64,000 nucleotides of DNA from NCBI RefSeq assembly GCF_049959315.1, contig NZ_CP188201.1. The stretch is one strand, 5' to 3'. The stretch is from Serratia proteamaculans_D. Lineage in GTDB: Bacteria; Pseudomonadota; Gammaproteobacteria; Enterobacterales; Enterobacteriaceae. Position numbers and translations under genes: made by a program. Shown one piece after another: positions 16,236-24,752 of the stretch. The number at the start of each line of letters is the position of its first letter. Within the stretch, counting starts at the first letter, position 1. The notes beneath the pieces were generated by a model. The model was not told where the DNA came from and did not search any database. It saw only the letters and a list, made by a program, of their open reading frames with translations.

Positions 16236-16695
16236 GTCTTTTGCTCCTGAACGCCCACCCGTTGCCAACTGGCCACCGCGGGAGGTTAAGGTTTCTCAGA
16301 CGCTGAATTTAAAGTATTGGCAACCAAATCTCAACAAAAAGCACTGTATCGGTGCATCTGATGTCTAATTATGGGTAAAAAGAATCCCGCACTGAGCGGC
16401 GGGAAGTCGTTCGAATTATCATTCTGGATGATAATAAATGATTTGAGGTGCGACGAAAAAGAGCAAGCTAACTCTTTTTTGTGACACTGCCAAACTACGG
16501 CAAGGCTTATTTCGCTGCAAGAAAAATCTGGGCTTAAAATTCGGTTTTATCGAATTGTTTTGCGTTGGAATAATATTTGGCAATATTGGCTGCCAAAGGT
16601 CTCTAAATGAGATCAAACTCTCAGAGTTTTCCGCATGCTTTATGTGGGAAATTAGGCTTATAGTGACGTTAATAACCCATGCAGGAAGTGAAATC
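16236..16695. other. Gene-free stretch before the CigR-like gene
   Basis: About 460 bases with no supported gene; it must contain the promoters of the minus-strand small gene and of the plus-strand gene at 16696. An inverted repeat TTGGCA / TGCCAA spans 16578-16597 roughly. Base content is more A/T than the neighbours. Confidence 0.5.
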
Positions 16696-17172
16696 ATGAG
16701 CAAACGTCGTACTACTCTCACAGTGCTGGCGCTGATTGTTTCGATGGGCCTGTCATCCGCCCCGGCATTGGCCGATAAAGGGGGCAACGGTAACGGTAAT
16801 GGCCATGGCAACAACGGTAATCATGGCAACAACGGTAATCATGGTAATAACGGCAATCATGGTAATAAAGCCAAGGGCAACGAGAGCGACCAGGGGCTGG
16901 TTTCCGTCAGCATTTCCCGCGATCGTGCACGTTCACTGGCGCGAAACTATGGTTTGACCGGCTACCGCTCTTTGCCGCCGGGGATTGCAAAAAATCTGGC
17001 GCGTGGCAAGCCGCTGCCTCCGGGCATCGCCAAGAAAATGGTGCCGTCATCCATGTTGCACGATCTGCCTTACTACCCTGGCTATGAATGGCGTATTGCC
17101 GGTGACGATCTGGTACTGGTGGCGTTGAGTACCGCCCTGGTGGCCTCGGTGATCAACGGCGTGTTTAATTAA
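16696..17172 (+). CDS. CigR-like exported protein with Gly-Asn-His repeats
   Basis: A 158-residue exported protein. A signal peptide covers residues 1-26 (hydrophobic core LTVLALIVSMGLSS, cleavage ALA). Residues about 28-58 are a low-complexity stretch of GNNGNH units. Next come two copies of LPPGIAK with RG(K)PLPPG, the hallmark of the RcnB/CigR family, and a hydrophobic C-terminal helix (LVALSTALVASVINGVF). CigR is an anti-virulence factor in Salmonella; most relatives are uncharacterised. The start at 16696 has AGGAAG upstream. A strong terminator follows. Confidence 0.8.
   Translation: MSKRRTTLTVLALIVSMGLSSAPALADKGGNGNGNGHGNNGNHGNNGNHGNNGNHGNKAKGNESDQGLVSVSISRDRARSLARNYGLTGYRSLPPGIAKNLARGKPLPPGIAKKMVPSSMLHDLPYYPGYEWRIAGDDLVLVALSTALVASVINGVFN
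16807..16860 (+). repeat. In-frame 18-bp tandem repeat, three units
   Basis: Three consecutive 18-base units (16807-16824, 16825-16842, 16843-16860); the first two are identical and the third differs at four bases. Each encodes six residues, Gly-Asn-Asn-Gly-Asn-His, so gain or loss of a unit keeps the frame. Confidence 0.9.
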
Positions 17173-17190
17173 CACTTCGGCACTGTGTTT

Positions 17191-17216
17191 AAAAGCCTCG
17201 CCTCGGCGAGGCTTTT
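17191..17216 (+). terminator. Terminator after the CigR-like gene
   Basis: Twelve-base inverted repeat AAAAGCCTCGCC / GGCGAGGCTTTT with a minimal loop and following T residues. Confidence 0.93.
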
Positions 17217-17288
17217 TTATTTGCCTGAAGAGCAGAGAACGTGGTGAACTCTTTTCCTGGTTATTTTCGAGAAGATAAGGGAATTGTC

Positions 17289-17819
17289 ATGTTCAGGACG
17301 TTATTGATTGCCTGCTGCCTGGTCAGCTTTTCCGCCCTGGCGGACGGTGGTGCGGCGCTCGGCGAACTGGTTAATCAGCGGCTGGCTTATATGAAAGACG
17401 TTGCCGGTTACAAGGCGCAGCAGCATTTGCCGATCGAGGACTTGGCGCAGGAATCTAAAGTGTTGGCCAGTACGCAAGCCGAGGCAGAACGCCTGGGATT
17501 GGATCCGCTTTCGGTGCGGCCATTTATCATGGCGCAAATGGATGCCGCCAAGGCAATTCAGTACCGTTTCCGCGCAGACTGGCTGGCACAACCGGAAAAT
17601 GACTGGCAGCCGCGCCCGCTTGATAGCGTGCGGCCACAAATAGCCGAACTCAGCAGCCGTATTTTACAGCGGCTGGCGCAGCAGTTGAAAACCGGCCCGC
17701 TGACCGAAGCTGCCCGTAACAGTTTCATTCATGCTCTAACGCAGCCCAATCTCAGTGAGGCCGACAAGCAGCGGCTGTTTACCGCCATACTGGCCGTTAG
17801 GGCCGGCAAACCGGAGTAA
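17289..17819 (+). CDS. Secreted chorismate mutase (AroQ gamma class)
   Basis: A 176-residue all-helical protein with a signal peptide (FRTLLIACCLVSFSALA, cleavage near residue 18). The mature part carries the AroQ pattern: LVNQRLAYMKDVAGYKAQQHLPIED near the start, then an ESKVLAS segment and QMDAAKAIQYRFR. These Arg, Lys and Gln/Glu positions bind chorismate in AroQ enzymes. The gamma class is exported to the periplasm and its purpose there is unknown. The start at 17289 gives a clean signal peptide; the upstream frame start at 17241 would not. Its stop abuts the next gene's stop. Confidence 0.85.
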   Translation: MFRTLLIACCLVSFSALADGGAALGELVNQRLAYMKDVAGYKAQQHLPIEDLAQESKVLASTQAEAERLGLDPLSVRPFIMAQMDAAKAIQYRFRADWLAQPENDWQPRPLDSVRPQIAELSSRILQRLAQQLKTGPLTEAARNSFIHALTQPNLSEADKQRLFTAILAVRAGKPE

Positions 17820-19364
17820 CTACCTCAATGGGTCGCCACCGGCACCGCTACGCTGAAAGGTCAGTACCCGGCTACGGTTGGCGATCAAGTCCACGCTGTA
17901 ACCACGAAAGTACAGGCAAAAGCGCTTCTGCCACGGGCCGTCACGGCTTTCGACCAGCATGCGGCCCTGACCCAGTGAGCTGATAGTGCCGTACTGCGCT
18001 GCGGGACCAACGCCGATGTGTACCTGGTCCCCGCAAATTTCAAAGGCAGTGCGGTATTGCGGGTGATACCACAAGCCCTGCACGTGTTTCAGACACTCGC
18101 GGTTGGCCGTCACCGGCAGGAAACGACGTTCCACGTGGCAGACTTCCCCCTCAACCGCTTCACCGGTCCATTTCAGCCGCATCGGCATATGGGCGGAAAG
18201 CGAGACCGCGTAGCCGTCATCGGCCTGATACAGTGGTTCATCGCTCCCCATATAGGCGACATTACCGTCCTTCACCTCCAGCCAGTAGGGATCGGCCACC
18301 GTGGTGTAAATGCCATCGGGAATGGTGTTGCTGCGTTGTGGCAGTGTTTCACCCAGCAAAGCGGCCATCACCTGTAATGCCATGCCGAAACTGTCGCAGT
18401 CCTCGCGGTTAGCCACCAGCGCGACACCGACTTGCCTATCGGGTGCCAGCAGGAAGTAGGTTTTGTAACCGGCGTGGGAACCGCCGTGTCCCAGCAGACG
18501 ATGTTTGCCGAGCGGGGTTTGCGCCAGCCCCAAGCCGTAAGCGCTGAGTTGGCCCTGATTGAGATGACGCGGGGCGCTCAGTTGCGCCAGCACGCCGCGC
18601 CCCGGCCCCCGATCGGCCAGCAGCGTTTGCAACCAGCGGGTGAGGGCATTGGCGCTGCCGGTCAGACTGCCGGAGGCGGAGAGATGCAGGCCGGCACTGG
18701 CCAGTTGCCAACCCTGTTTTGACCGCCAGTAACCGGGGGTTAACCCCGGCACCACGTCAAACCAGCTCTCTGGCGCCCGTAGTTGCACTTTTAGCGGCTG
18801 GGCGATGTGTTGCTGCACCAGTTGGTCAAAGTCATATCCCCTGGCTTGCAGCGCTGCCTCAACCAGGCGGTAGCCGGTATTGGTATAGGTTATTTCGCTG
18901 CCGGCCGGATAGTTCAGCCCGTCAAGCCCCTGAAGGAACTGCATCACCGGTTGCGCTTCGCTGCGGGCATGTACCGAGATGCCCAGCAGCCCGAGGGTTT
19001 CACGCACGTCAGGCAGCCCACTGGTCATGTCCAGCGCCTGGCCGACAGTGACGTCCGCCAGCGGGGCCTGTAGCTCAGGCAGCAAGTCGCCAAGCCGGTC
19101 ATCCAGTCTCAGGGCGTTGTCAGTGGCATTCAGCGCCAGCGCGGCAAAAATATGCTTGGTCACCGACGCGTAACGCACCACGCTGTCGGCGGTAAAAGGG
19201 GTGTTTTGTGCCAGGTCAGCCAAACCGGCGCTGGCGCACGCCTGGACCTGTGCGGCGTCGAACAGGGTAATGGCGCCGCCGGGCTCGCCGTCGTGCTGCC
19301 AATCAGCCAGCAACCGCTCGGCGACAGCCTGTGCGGCGCGCCAGTTTAGTAGGACTTCAGACAT
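17820..19364 (-). CDS. D-aminopeptidase-like serine hydrolase (family S12)
   Basis: A 514-residue penicillin-binding-protein fold hydrolase. The nucleophile motif SVTK is at residues 67-70, the YTN motif of YTNTGYR near 160, and HGGSH near 290 provides the third motif. After about residue 330 come two beta-barrel-type domains. Length and motif spacing fit D-aminopeptidase (Dap) of Ochrobactrum, which removes N-terminal D-residues from peptides. No signal peptide is visible, so it should be cytosolic. It is transcribed towards the chorismate mutase gene; the two stops touch. Confidence 0.8.
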   Translation of the reverse strand: MSEVLLNWRAAQAVAERLLADWQHDGEPGGAITLFDAAQVQACASAGLADLAQNTPFTADSVVRYASVTKHIFAALALNATDNALRLDDRLGDLLPELQAPLADVTVGQALDMTSGLPDVRETLGLLGISVHARSEAQPVMQFLQGLDGLNYPAGSEITYTNTGYRLVEAALQARGYDFDQLVQQHIAQPLKVQLRAPESWFDVVPGLTPGYWRSKQGWQLASAGLHLSASGSLTGSANALTRWLQTLLADRGPGRGVLAQLSAPRHLNQGQLSAYGLGLAQTPLGKHRLLGHGGSHAGYKTYFLLAPDRQVGVALVANREDCDSFGMALQVMAALLGETLPQRSNTIPDGIYTTVADPYWLEVKDGNVAYMGSDEPLYQADDGYAVSLSAHMPMRLKWTGEAVEGEVCHVERRFLPVTANRECLKHVQGLWYHPQYRTAFEICGDQVHIGVGPAAQYGTISSLGQGRMLVESRDGPWQKRFCLYFRGYSVDLIANRSRVLTFQRSGAGGDPLR

Positions 19365-19636
19365 ACATCGCCTCCAGAGTAAGTTCCTGATTTGTGCCTC
19401 AGCGGGCTTTTCGCCAGATTGTCGCGTACCGCGAAATCCCGGTGCCGCTGTTTTGTGCGCTGTTCCGACCAGATAGGCAGATTTTCGGTCAAAACTGCGA
19501 TGCAGTACGCAAATCGAAACGGTGGCTGGGAGAGAAGCAAGATGTGCGCCAGAAAATTAGCGGGCTAATGAGGGTATTTCGGCAGGCGTGGCGATGACGG
19601 GGCGGTGGCTCTGCCCCGTATCGGGAACAAACGGAT

Positions 19637-20440
19637 CTAGCGGGACTGGTCGCCCCAGGAAAGCAGGCTGTCGATCATTTGTTTCAGCAGGCGTTGCAGG
19701 GAAGCGGCGCGCTGTGGATCAAAGGCAAAGGGGTACTGTTCGGACATGTAGTTCACCTGCGCCAACTCCAGTTGGATCGCATGCTGCTGCTGGTGCGGTT
19801 GTCCATAAGCGCGAGTGATATAACCGCCCTTGAAGCGGCCGTTAAGCACGTGGGTGAACTGCTGCTGTTGGTCACAACAGGCAACCAGACGATCGCTCAG
19901 CGCCGGGGCGCAGCTTTCGCCGCCGTTGGTGCCCAGATTGAGATCCGGCAGTTTACCGTCGAATAAACGTGGGATCACCGAGGCGATAGAGTGGGCATCA
20001 AACAGCAGCGCGTAGCCGTGTTTAGCCTTTAACCGCGCCAGTTCGTCTTGCAACTGCTGGTGATATGGCTGCCAGATCTGCTGCAGATAGCCGGCCCGTT
20101 CCTGGTCAGAAGGCGCCTTGCCCGGCAGAAAGCTCGGGCGGCCGTCAAACAGCACGTCCGGGTACAGGCCGGTGGTGGCGGTGGTATACAGCGGCTTATC
20201 GTCCGCCGGCCGGTTCAGGTCAATGACAAAGCGCGAGTAATTGCCGACCAGCACGCTGGCACCCATCGTACGGGCAAAGTCATATAACTGTGGGATATGC
20301 CAGTCGGTGTCGGGCAGCGGCCGTGCATCCTCGGTTAAACCGGCCTCAACCGCCGGAGTGAGCCGGGTCCCGGCGTGGGGAATGCTGATCAGCAGCGGCA
20401 GGCTGCCGGCGTGGAAATCAAAAGGATCGCTAATGGTCAT
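19637..20440 (-). CDS. hutG: N-formylglutamate deformylase
   Basis: A 267-residue enzyme that hydrolyses N-formyl-L-glutamate to glutamate and formate, last step of the five-step (type II) histidine pathway. The zinc-binding motif HAG in SIPHAGTRLTP (near residue 24) and LLFDAHSI further on are typical of the N-formylglutamate amidohydrolase family. I used the start at 20440, with GAGGAGAAA ahead of it, rather than 20494. It overlaps hutI by four bases, so the two are coupled. Confidence 0.95.
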   Translation of the reverse strand: MTISDPFDFHAGSLPLLISIPHAGTRLTPAVEAGLTEDARPLPDTDWHIPQLYDFARTMGASVLVGNYSRFVIDLNRPADDKPLYTTATTGLYPDVLFDGRPSFLPGKAPSDQERAGYLQQIWQPYHQQLQDELARLKAKHGYALLFDAHSIASVIPRLFDGKLPDLNLGTNGGESCAPALSDRLVACCDQQQQFTHVLNGRFKGGYITRAYGQPHQQQHAIQLELAQVNYMSEQYPFAFDPQRAASLQRLLKQMIDSLLSWGDQSR

Positions 20441-21660
20441 TGACGTATTTCTCCTCGGAAAATCACCGTGCAGGGCAGTTGTCCACCCAACCAATAAGCC
20501 AGTTCAGCCGGTCGCGATAGCGGCCAGTGTATAAAGTCGGCCACCTTGCCGGTTTCCAGCGTACCGTGGCTCGCCTGTAGGCCGAGCGCTTTCGCCGCGT
20601 GGGTCGTTACGCCCGCCAGAGCTTCTTCCGGCGTCAGGCGGAACAGCGTGCAGGCCATGTTGATCATCAGGCGCAGCGACAGTGCCGGAGAGGTGCCAGG
20701 GTTGGCGTCGCTGGCAATCGCCATCGCCACGTTGTGTTTACGGAATAAATCAACCGGTGGGCATTGGGTTTCGCGCAGCAGGTAGTAAGCGCCCGGCAGC
20801 AGCACCGCAACGGTACCGGCGTCGCCCATCGCCCGGGCATCCTGTTCGGTGGCATATTCAAGATGATCGGCGGAAAGCGCATGGTGCTGCGCCGCCAATT
20901 CGCTGCCTCCCAGAGCGGAAAGCTGTTCGGCATGCAGTTTCACCGGCAGTCCGGCGGCCTCTGCGGCGGCAAACACTCGCGCCACCTGTGCCGGTGAGAA
21001 CGCCAGATGTTCACAAAAGGCGTCAACCGCGTCAGCCAGCCCGGCGGCGGCAGCCTGAGGAATAATGGTGTTGCATACCAAATCGATATAGTCGTCGGCC
21101 CGGTTGGCATATTCCGGCGGCAGTGCGTGCGCCGCCAGGCAGGTGGTTTTCACCTCTACCGGCAGCAGTTCGCCCAGTCGACGCGCCACGCGCAGCATTT
21201 TCAGTTCGCTTTCCGGCGTCAGTCCATAACCGGATTTGATCTCCACGCAGGTCACGCCTTCTGCCAGCAGAGGGCGTAACCGGAACAAAGCCTGTTCCAG
21301 CAGCCGTTCTTCGTCGGCATCGCGGGTGGCCTTGACCGTGGAAATGATGCCGCCGCCTTGAGCGGCGATCTCGGCATAGCTCACGCCGTTCAGGCGCTGT
21401 TCGAACTCTGCGCTGCGGTTGCCGCCGAACACCAGGTGGGTGTGGCAGTCGATAAAGCCCGGCGTGATGATGCCGCCGTCGAATTTTACCCTTTCATCTG
21501 CGGTCAGCGTCGCCGGCAGCGCGTCATATTCGCCCAGCCAGACAATTTTGCCGTCACGCACGGCGATTGCGCCGTTGCTGAGGGTGTGATACTTGCCATC
21601 GCGCATGGTGACGATGTCGGCCCCGTACCACAGGCTGTCGCAGTGAGTCTCAGAAGTCAT
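20437..21660 (-). CDS. hutI: Imidazolonepropionase
   Basis: A 407-residue metal-dependent amidohydrolase that opens 4-imidazolone-5-propionate to N-formimino-L-glutamate. The metal motif HTH in GFIDCHTHLVFGG, the KSGYGL segment, HAEQLS and SADHLE are all in the usual order. The start at 21660 has GGAG upstream. It is the first gene of hutIG, directly after an operator-like TTGTATATACAA, so it should be repressed by HutC. Confidence 0.96.
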   Translation of the reverse strand: MTSETHCDSLWYGADIVTMRDGKYHTLSNGAIAVRDGKIVWLGEYDALPATLTADERVKFDGGIITPGFIDCHTHLVFGGNRSAEFEQRLNGVSYAEIAAQGGGIISTVKATRDADEERLLEQALFRLRPLLAEGVTCVEIKSGYGLTPESELKMLRVARRLGELLPVEVKTTCLAAHALPPEYANRADDYIDLVCNTIIPQAAAAGLADAVDAFCEHLAFSPAQVARVFAAAEAAGLPVKLHAEQLSALGGSELAAQHHALSADHLEYATEQDARAMGDAGTVAVLLPGAYYLLRETQCPPVDLFRKHNVAMAIASDANPGTSPALSLRLMINMACTLFRLTPEEALAGVTTHAAKALGLQASHGTLETGKVADFIHWPLSRPAELAYWLGGQLPCTVIFRGEIRQ

Positions 21661-21695
21661 GGCTTTTCTCCGCCGGAGCCTTGGCTCCCACATGG

Positions 21696-21707
21696 TTGTA
21701 TATACAA
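21696..21707. promoter_or_regulatory. Probable HutC operator before hutI
   Basis: Perfect 12-bp palindrome TTGTATATACAA, 36 bases upstream of the hutI start. The same TGTATATACA core appears between hutC and hutF, and this core is the reported type of HutC target. Confidence 0.8.
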
Positions 21708-21818
21708 TTAAAAACAACCTAGCGCATTCATTGAGTTGTCACAAGAGGCGGGATAAAAATTTGTTATCGGGATGTGATCGTTGTGGAAGGACGGGTGCCA
21801 AAGCAGCACCCGCAGGAC

Positions 21819-22574
21819 TCAGACTTCGCTGGTGAAGCGGCCAAACAGTTGATAGCGGCTGCCGGGGTACAGCAGGCGAGCCGAGGTCACGACGGTTTTG
21901 CCGGACCAGGTGCGGCGATGGATCAGCAGGCCGGGTTCGTGGTCTTCCAGTTGCAGCAGTTGACGCTCATGGTGGGTTGGCACTACGGCTTCCACGATGT
22001 GCTCGCCTGCGGTCAGCGGGGCGGCCTGCGTCAGGTAGATATAAGGCGTGACGCGATCGAAATCCTGCAGCATGTAGTCGGGAGCGATCAGAGGATTGAC
22101 GCAGCGGTCTTCTACCTGCACCGGCAGGTCGTTTTCATAATGCACGATCTGCGAATAAAACAGCTGCTGGCCGGGTTGAATGCCCAGCGCCAGCGCTTCT
22201 TCTTCACTGGCCGGACGGGCCTTTAACTGCAGGATCTTGCTGCTGTGGCGGTGGCCACGGGCGGCGATTTCGTCGGCGATGTTATGCACTTCCAGCAGGG
22301 CGGTGTGCGCTTTGGCTTCGGCGACAAAGGTGCCTACGCCCTGCATGCGGATCAGGAAACCTTCGGTGGTCAGTTCGCGCAGCGCACGGTTGATGGTCAT
22401 GCGACTGACGCCAAGCTCGGCCACCAGTTCACTTTCCGAGGGCACGCGTTGGTGCGGTAGCCAGTGGCCGGCACGGATTTGGTTTACGATCGCCTGCTTG
22501 ACCCGTTGATAGATCGGGGCGGGGGTATCGCTCATGGCAGCAGCCAGTTGCAGCACGGTCTGTTGATCAACCAA
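21819..22574 (-). CDS. hutC: Histidine-utilisation repressor HutC
   Basis: A 251-residue GntR-family (HutC/FarR subfamily) regulator: winged helix at about residues 20-85 (VPSESELVAELGVSRMTINRAL) and a UTRA ligand domain after it. Urocanate is the known inducer of the family. The TTG at 22574 has GAGG at good spacing; an ATG at 22535 (MSDTPAPIYQ) has no ribosome site but would also give a full-length protein. It is divergent from hutF. Confidence 0.92.
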   Translation of the reverse strand: MVDQQTVLQLAAAMSDTPAPIYQRVKQAIVNQIRAGHWLPHQRVPSESELVAELGVSRMTINRALRELTTEGFLIRMQGVGTFVAEAKAHTALLEVHNIADEIAARGHRHSSKILQLKARPASEEEALALGIQPGQQLFYSQIVHYENDLPVQVEDRCVNPLIAPDYMLQDFDRVTPYIYLTQAAPLTAGEHIVEAVVPTHHERQLLQLEDHEPGLLIHRRTWSGKTVVTSARLLYPGSRYQLFGRFTSEV

Positions 22575-22639
22575 GACGTTAACCTCGTCAAATAAAAAAA
22601 TAATAACACCAGTTTACTGTTGGTGTCGGCGTATGTATA

Positions 22640-22649
22640 TGTATATACA
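22640..22649. promoter_or_regulatory. Probable HutC operator between hutC and hutF
   Basis: Palindrome TGTATATACA within a longer run of alternating TATG/TATA. It lies in the 177-base divergent region, so it can act on both hutC (autoregulation) and hutF-hutD. Confidence 0.8.
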
Positions 22650-22751
22650 ACTAAGGGCCGGTTCGCCACAGCAATGCGATGGGCCAGTGCATTTTTCGGA
22701 TGCGCGATTATCGCGCGTTATTAGTCTTTACACTAACAGTGGAATTCTGCC

Positions 22752-24122
22752 ATGCCTGCTTATTTTGCCTCACGCGCTCTGCTTCCTGAAGGCTGGGCGC
22801 ATAACGTTCGGTTGGACGTTAATGCGCAAGGTCACCTCACCCAGGTGACTGCCGATGCCGATCCTGAAGGCTGCACCCGACTGCACGGCGACGTAGTGCC
22901 GGGTATGCCGAACCTTCACTCTCACGCCTTTCAGCGTGCGATGGCCGGGCTGGCGGAGGTGGCGGGCAATCCGCAGGACAGTTTCTGGACCTGGCGCGAT
23001 CTGATGTATCGCCTGGTACAACGGCTGACGCCGGAGCAGGTCGAGGTGATTGCCCGCCAACTGTATATCGAAATGCTGAAAGGCGGATACACCCAGGTGG
23101 CAGAGTTCCACTATCTGCATCACGGTGCCGACGGCAATCCTTATGCCGATCGCGGCGAAATGACCGGGCGGCTCAGTCAGGCGGCGGCGCAGGCGGGGAT
23201 AGGTATGACCCTGTTGCCGGTGCTGTACAGCTACGCCGGGTTCGGCGGTCAGCCCGCCCAGCCAGGGCAAAAACGTTTTATTCAGGATGCAGACGGCTAT
23301 CTGGAACAACAGCAGGTGATCGCGCGGCAGTTGGTGGATCAGCCCCTGCAGAATCAGGGCTTGTGTTTCCATTCGCTGCGTGCGGTGGAGCTGGGCCAGA
23401 TGCAGCAGATCCTGGCGGCATCCGACCAGGCGCTGCCGGTGCATATCCATATCGCCGAGCAGCAAAAAGAGGTCAACGATTGCCTGGCCTGGAGCGGTCG
23501 CCGTCCGGTAGCCTGGTTGTATGAGCACCTGCCGGTGGATAGCCGCTGGTGTCTGGTGCATGCGACCCATCTTGATCGCGACGAGCTCGAGCAGTTGGCG
23601 CGCAGCAAGGCGGTGGCGGGCCTGTGCCTGACCACCGAGGCCAATCTGGGCGACGGTATTTTCCCCGGTGACGCCTATCTGCAGCATCAGGGCCGTTGGG
23701 GCATTGGTTCCGACAGCCATGTGTCGCTCAACGTGGTAGAGGAGCTGCGCTGGTTCGAATACGGTCAGCGCCTGCGTGACCAGCGGCGTAACCGCCTGAC
23801 CACGCCGGAGCAGCCTGCGGTGGCTGACGTGCTTTACCAGCAGGCTCTGCAGGGTGGGGCGCAGGCCTGTGGCGCACCGATCGGTCGTTTGCAAAGCGGC
23901 TACCGTGCCGACTGGCTGGTGCTGGACGGTGACGATCCTTACCTGGCCGCCGCGCCGGATGCCTCCATTCTCAATCGCTGGTTATTCGCCGGGGGTAAAG
24001 AACAAATTCGCGACGTGTTTGTCGGCGGTCGTCAGGTCATTGACCAGGGGCGCCATGCATTGCAACAGCAGAGCAGCACCGAGTTCTTGCAGGTGCTGAA
24101 AACCTTCCAGCAGGAGGCATGA
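22752..24122 (+). CDS. hutF: N-formimidoyl-L-glutamate deiminase
   Basis: A 456-residue amidohydrolase that converts N-formimino-L-glutamate to N-formyl-L-glutamate and ammonia. The metal site HSH in PNLHSHAFQRAM (about residues 56-58), the HIHIAEQ segment and SDSHVSLN are those of HutF. Its presence together with HutG shows that the organism uses the type II Hut route. It overlaps hutD. Confidence 0.95.
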   Translation: MPAYFASRALLPEGWAHNVRLDVNAQGHLTQVTADADPEGCTRLHGDVVPGMPNLHSHAFQRAMAGLAEVAGNPQDSFWTWRDLMYRLVQRLTPEQVEVIARQLYIEMLKGGYTQVAEFHYLHHGADGNPYADRGEMTGRLSQAAAQAGIGMTLLPVLYSYAGFGGQPAQPGQKRFIQDADGYLEQQQVIARQLVDQPLQNQGLCFHSLRAVELGQMQQILAASDQALPVHIHIAEQQKEVNDCLAWSGRRPVAWLYEHLPVDSRWCLVHATHLDRDELEQLARSKAVAGLCLTTEANLGDGIFPGDAYLQHQGRWGIGSDSHVSLNVVEELRWFEYGQRLRDQRRNRLTTPEQPAVADVLYQQALQGGAQACGAPIGRLQSGYRADWLVLDGDDPYLAAAPDASILNRWLFAGGKEQIRDVFVGGRQVIDQGRHALQQQSSTEFLQVLKTFQQEA

Positions 24123-24685
24123 TGAGCCTGACGCGTTTTGATTTTGCTGCGCTGCCGGTCACGCCGTGGCGCAATGGCGGCGGGGAAACCCGCGAGATTG
24201 CCTGCTGGCCGCCGGGGGCTCAGGACTTTGACTGGCGCGCCAGCATCGCCACCATCGCGCAGGACGGCCCGTTTTCGGCGTTCAACGGTATAGATCGCTC
24301 TATCACGCTGCTGGAAGGTGACGGTGTCCACCTGTTCAGCGAAGGGCAGATTGATCATCAGCTATCACAGGTCGGCGAACCGTTCGCTTTCTCCGGCGAT
24401 GTGGCGCTGCAGGCGACCCTGCTGGGGGGCAGCAGCCAGGATTTCAATATCATGACCCGGCGAGGGCGCTGGGCGGCCAGGGTGCAGCGCGTAACGGCGG
24501 CGACCACGCTGCCGGTGCAACATGCGGGCGTGTTGTACGTGTTACAGGGAAGTTGGTTACTGGGTGACGGTGTCACTTTGGCGGTGCGTGACGGTGGCTG
24601 GTGGGCGGCAGGTGAGCACTCCGGCTCGCTGACGCCGCTGACGGAGGATAGCGTTATTCTGTGGGCCGACATCACTCCCGGCTAA
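24122..24685 (+). CDS. hutD: HutD family protein
   Basis: A 187-residue two-lobed cupin of the HutD/Ves family. The N-terminal PVTPWRNGGGETREIACWP and DWRASIATIAQDGPFSAF blocks are the family signature. HutD co-occurs with hut genes and has been proposed to limit the pathway or bind formyl-glutamate, but its role is not settled. I prefer the second of two adjacent ATGs because AGGAGG then has a workable spacing; it shares one base with the hutF stop. Confidence 0.88.
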   Translation: MSLTRFDFAALPVTPWRNGGGETREIACWPPGAQDFDWRASIATIAQDGPFSAFNGIDRSITLLEGDGVHLFSEGQIDHQLSQVGEPFAFSGDVALQATLLGGSSQDFNIMTRRGRWAARVQRVTAATTLPVQHAGVLYVLQGSWLLGDGVTLAVRDGGWWAAGEHSGSLTPLTEDSVILWADITPG

Positions 24686-24752
24686 AGCGGGCTAGAGTCC
24701 GGCGCTAAGTTGTGGGATTATCTGGTTTTCTATCCGACACAGAGAAGGGCGC

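Noticed and set aside
16780..16880. Short repeats considered as a CRISPR-like array
   Set aside because: The units are contiguous without spacers and encode an in-frame Gly-Asn-His repeat.
22770..23894. 374-codon open frame on the minus strand
   Set aside because: Shadow of hutF caused by high GC; no start signal and low-complexity composition rich in Arg, His and Gln.
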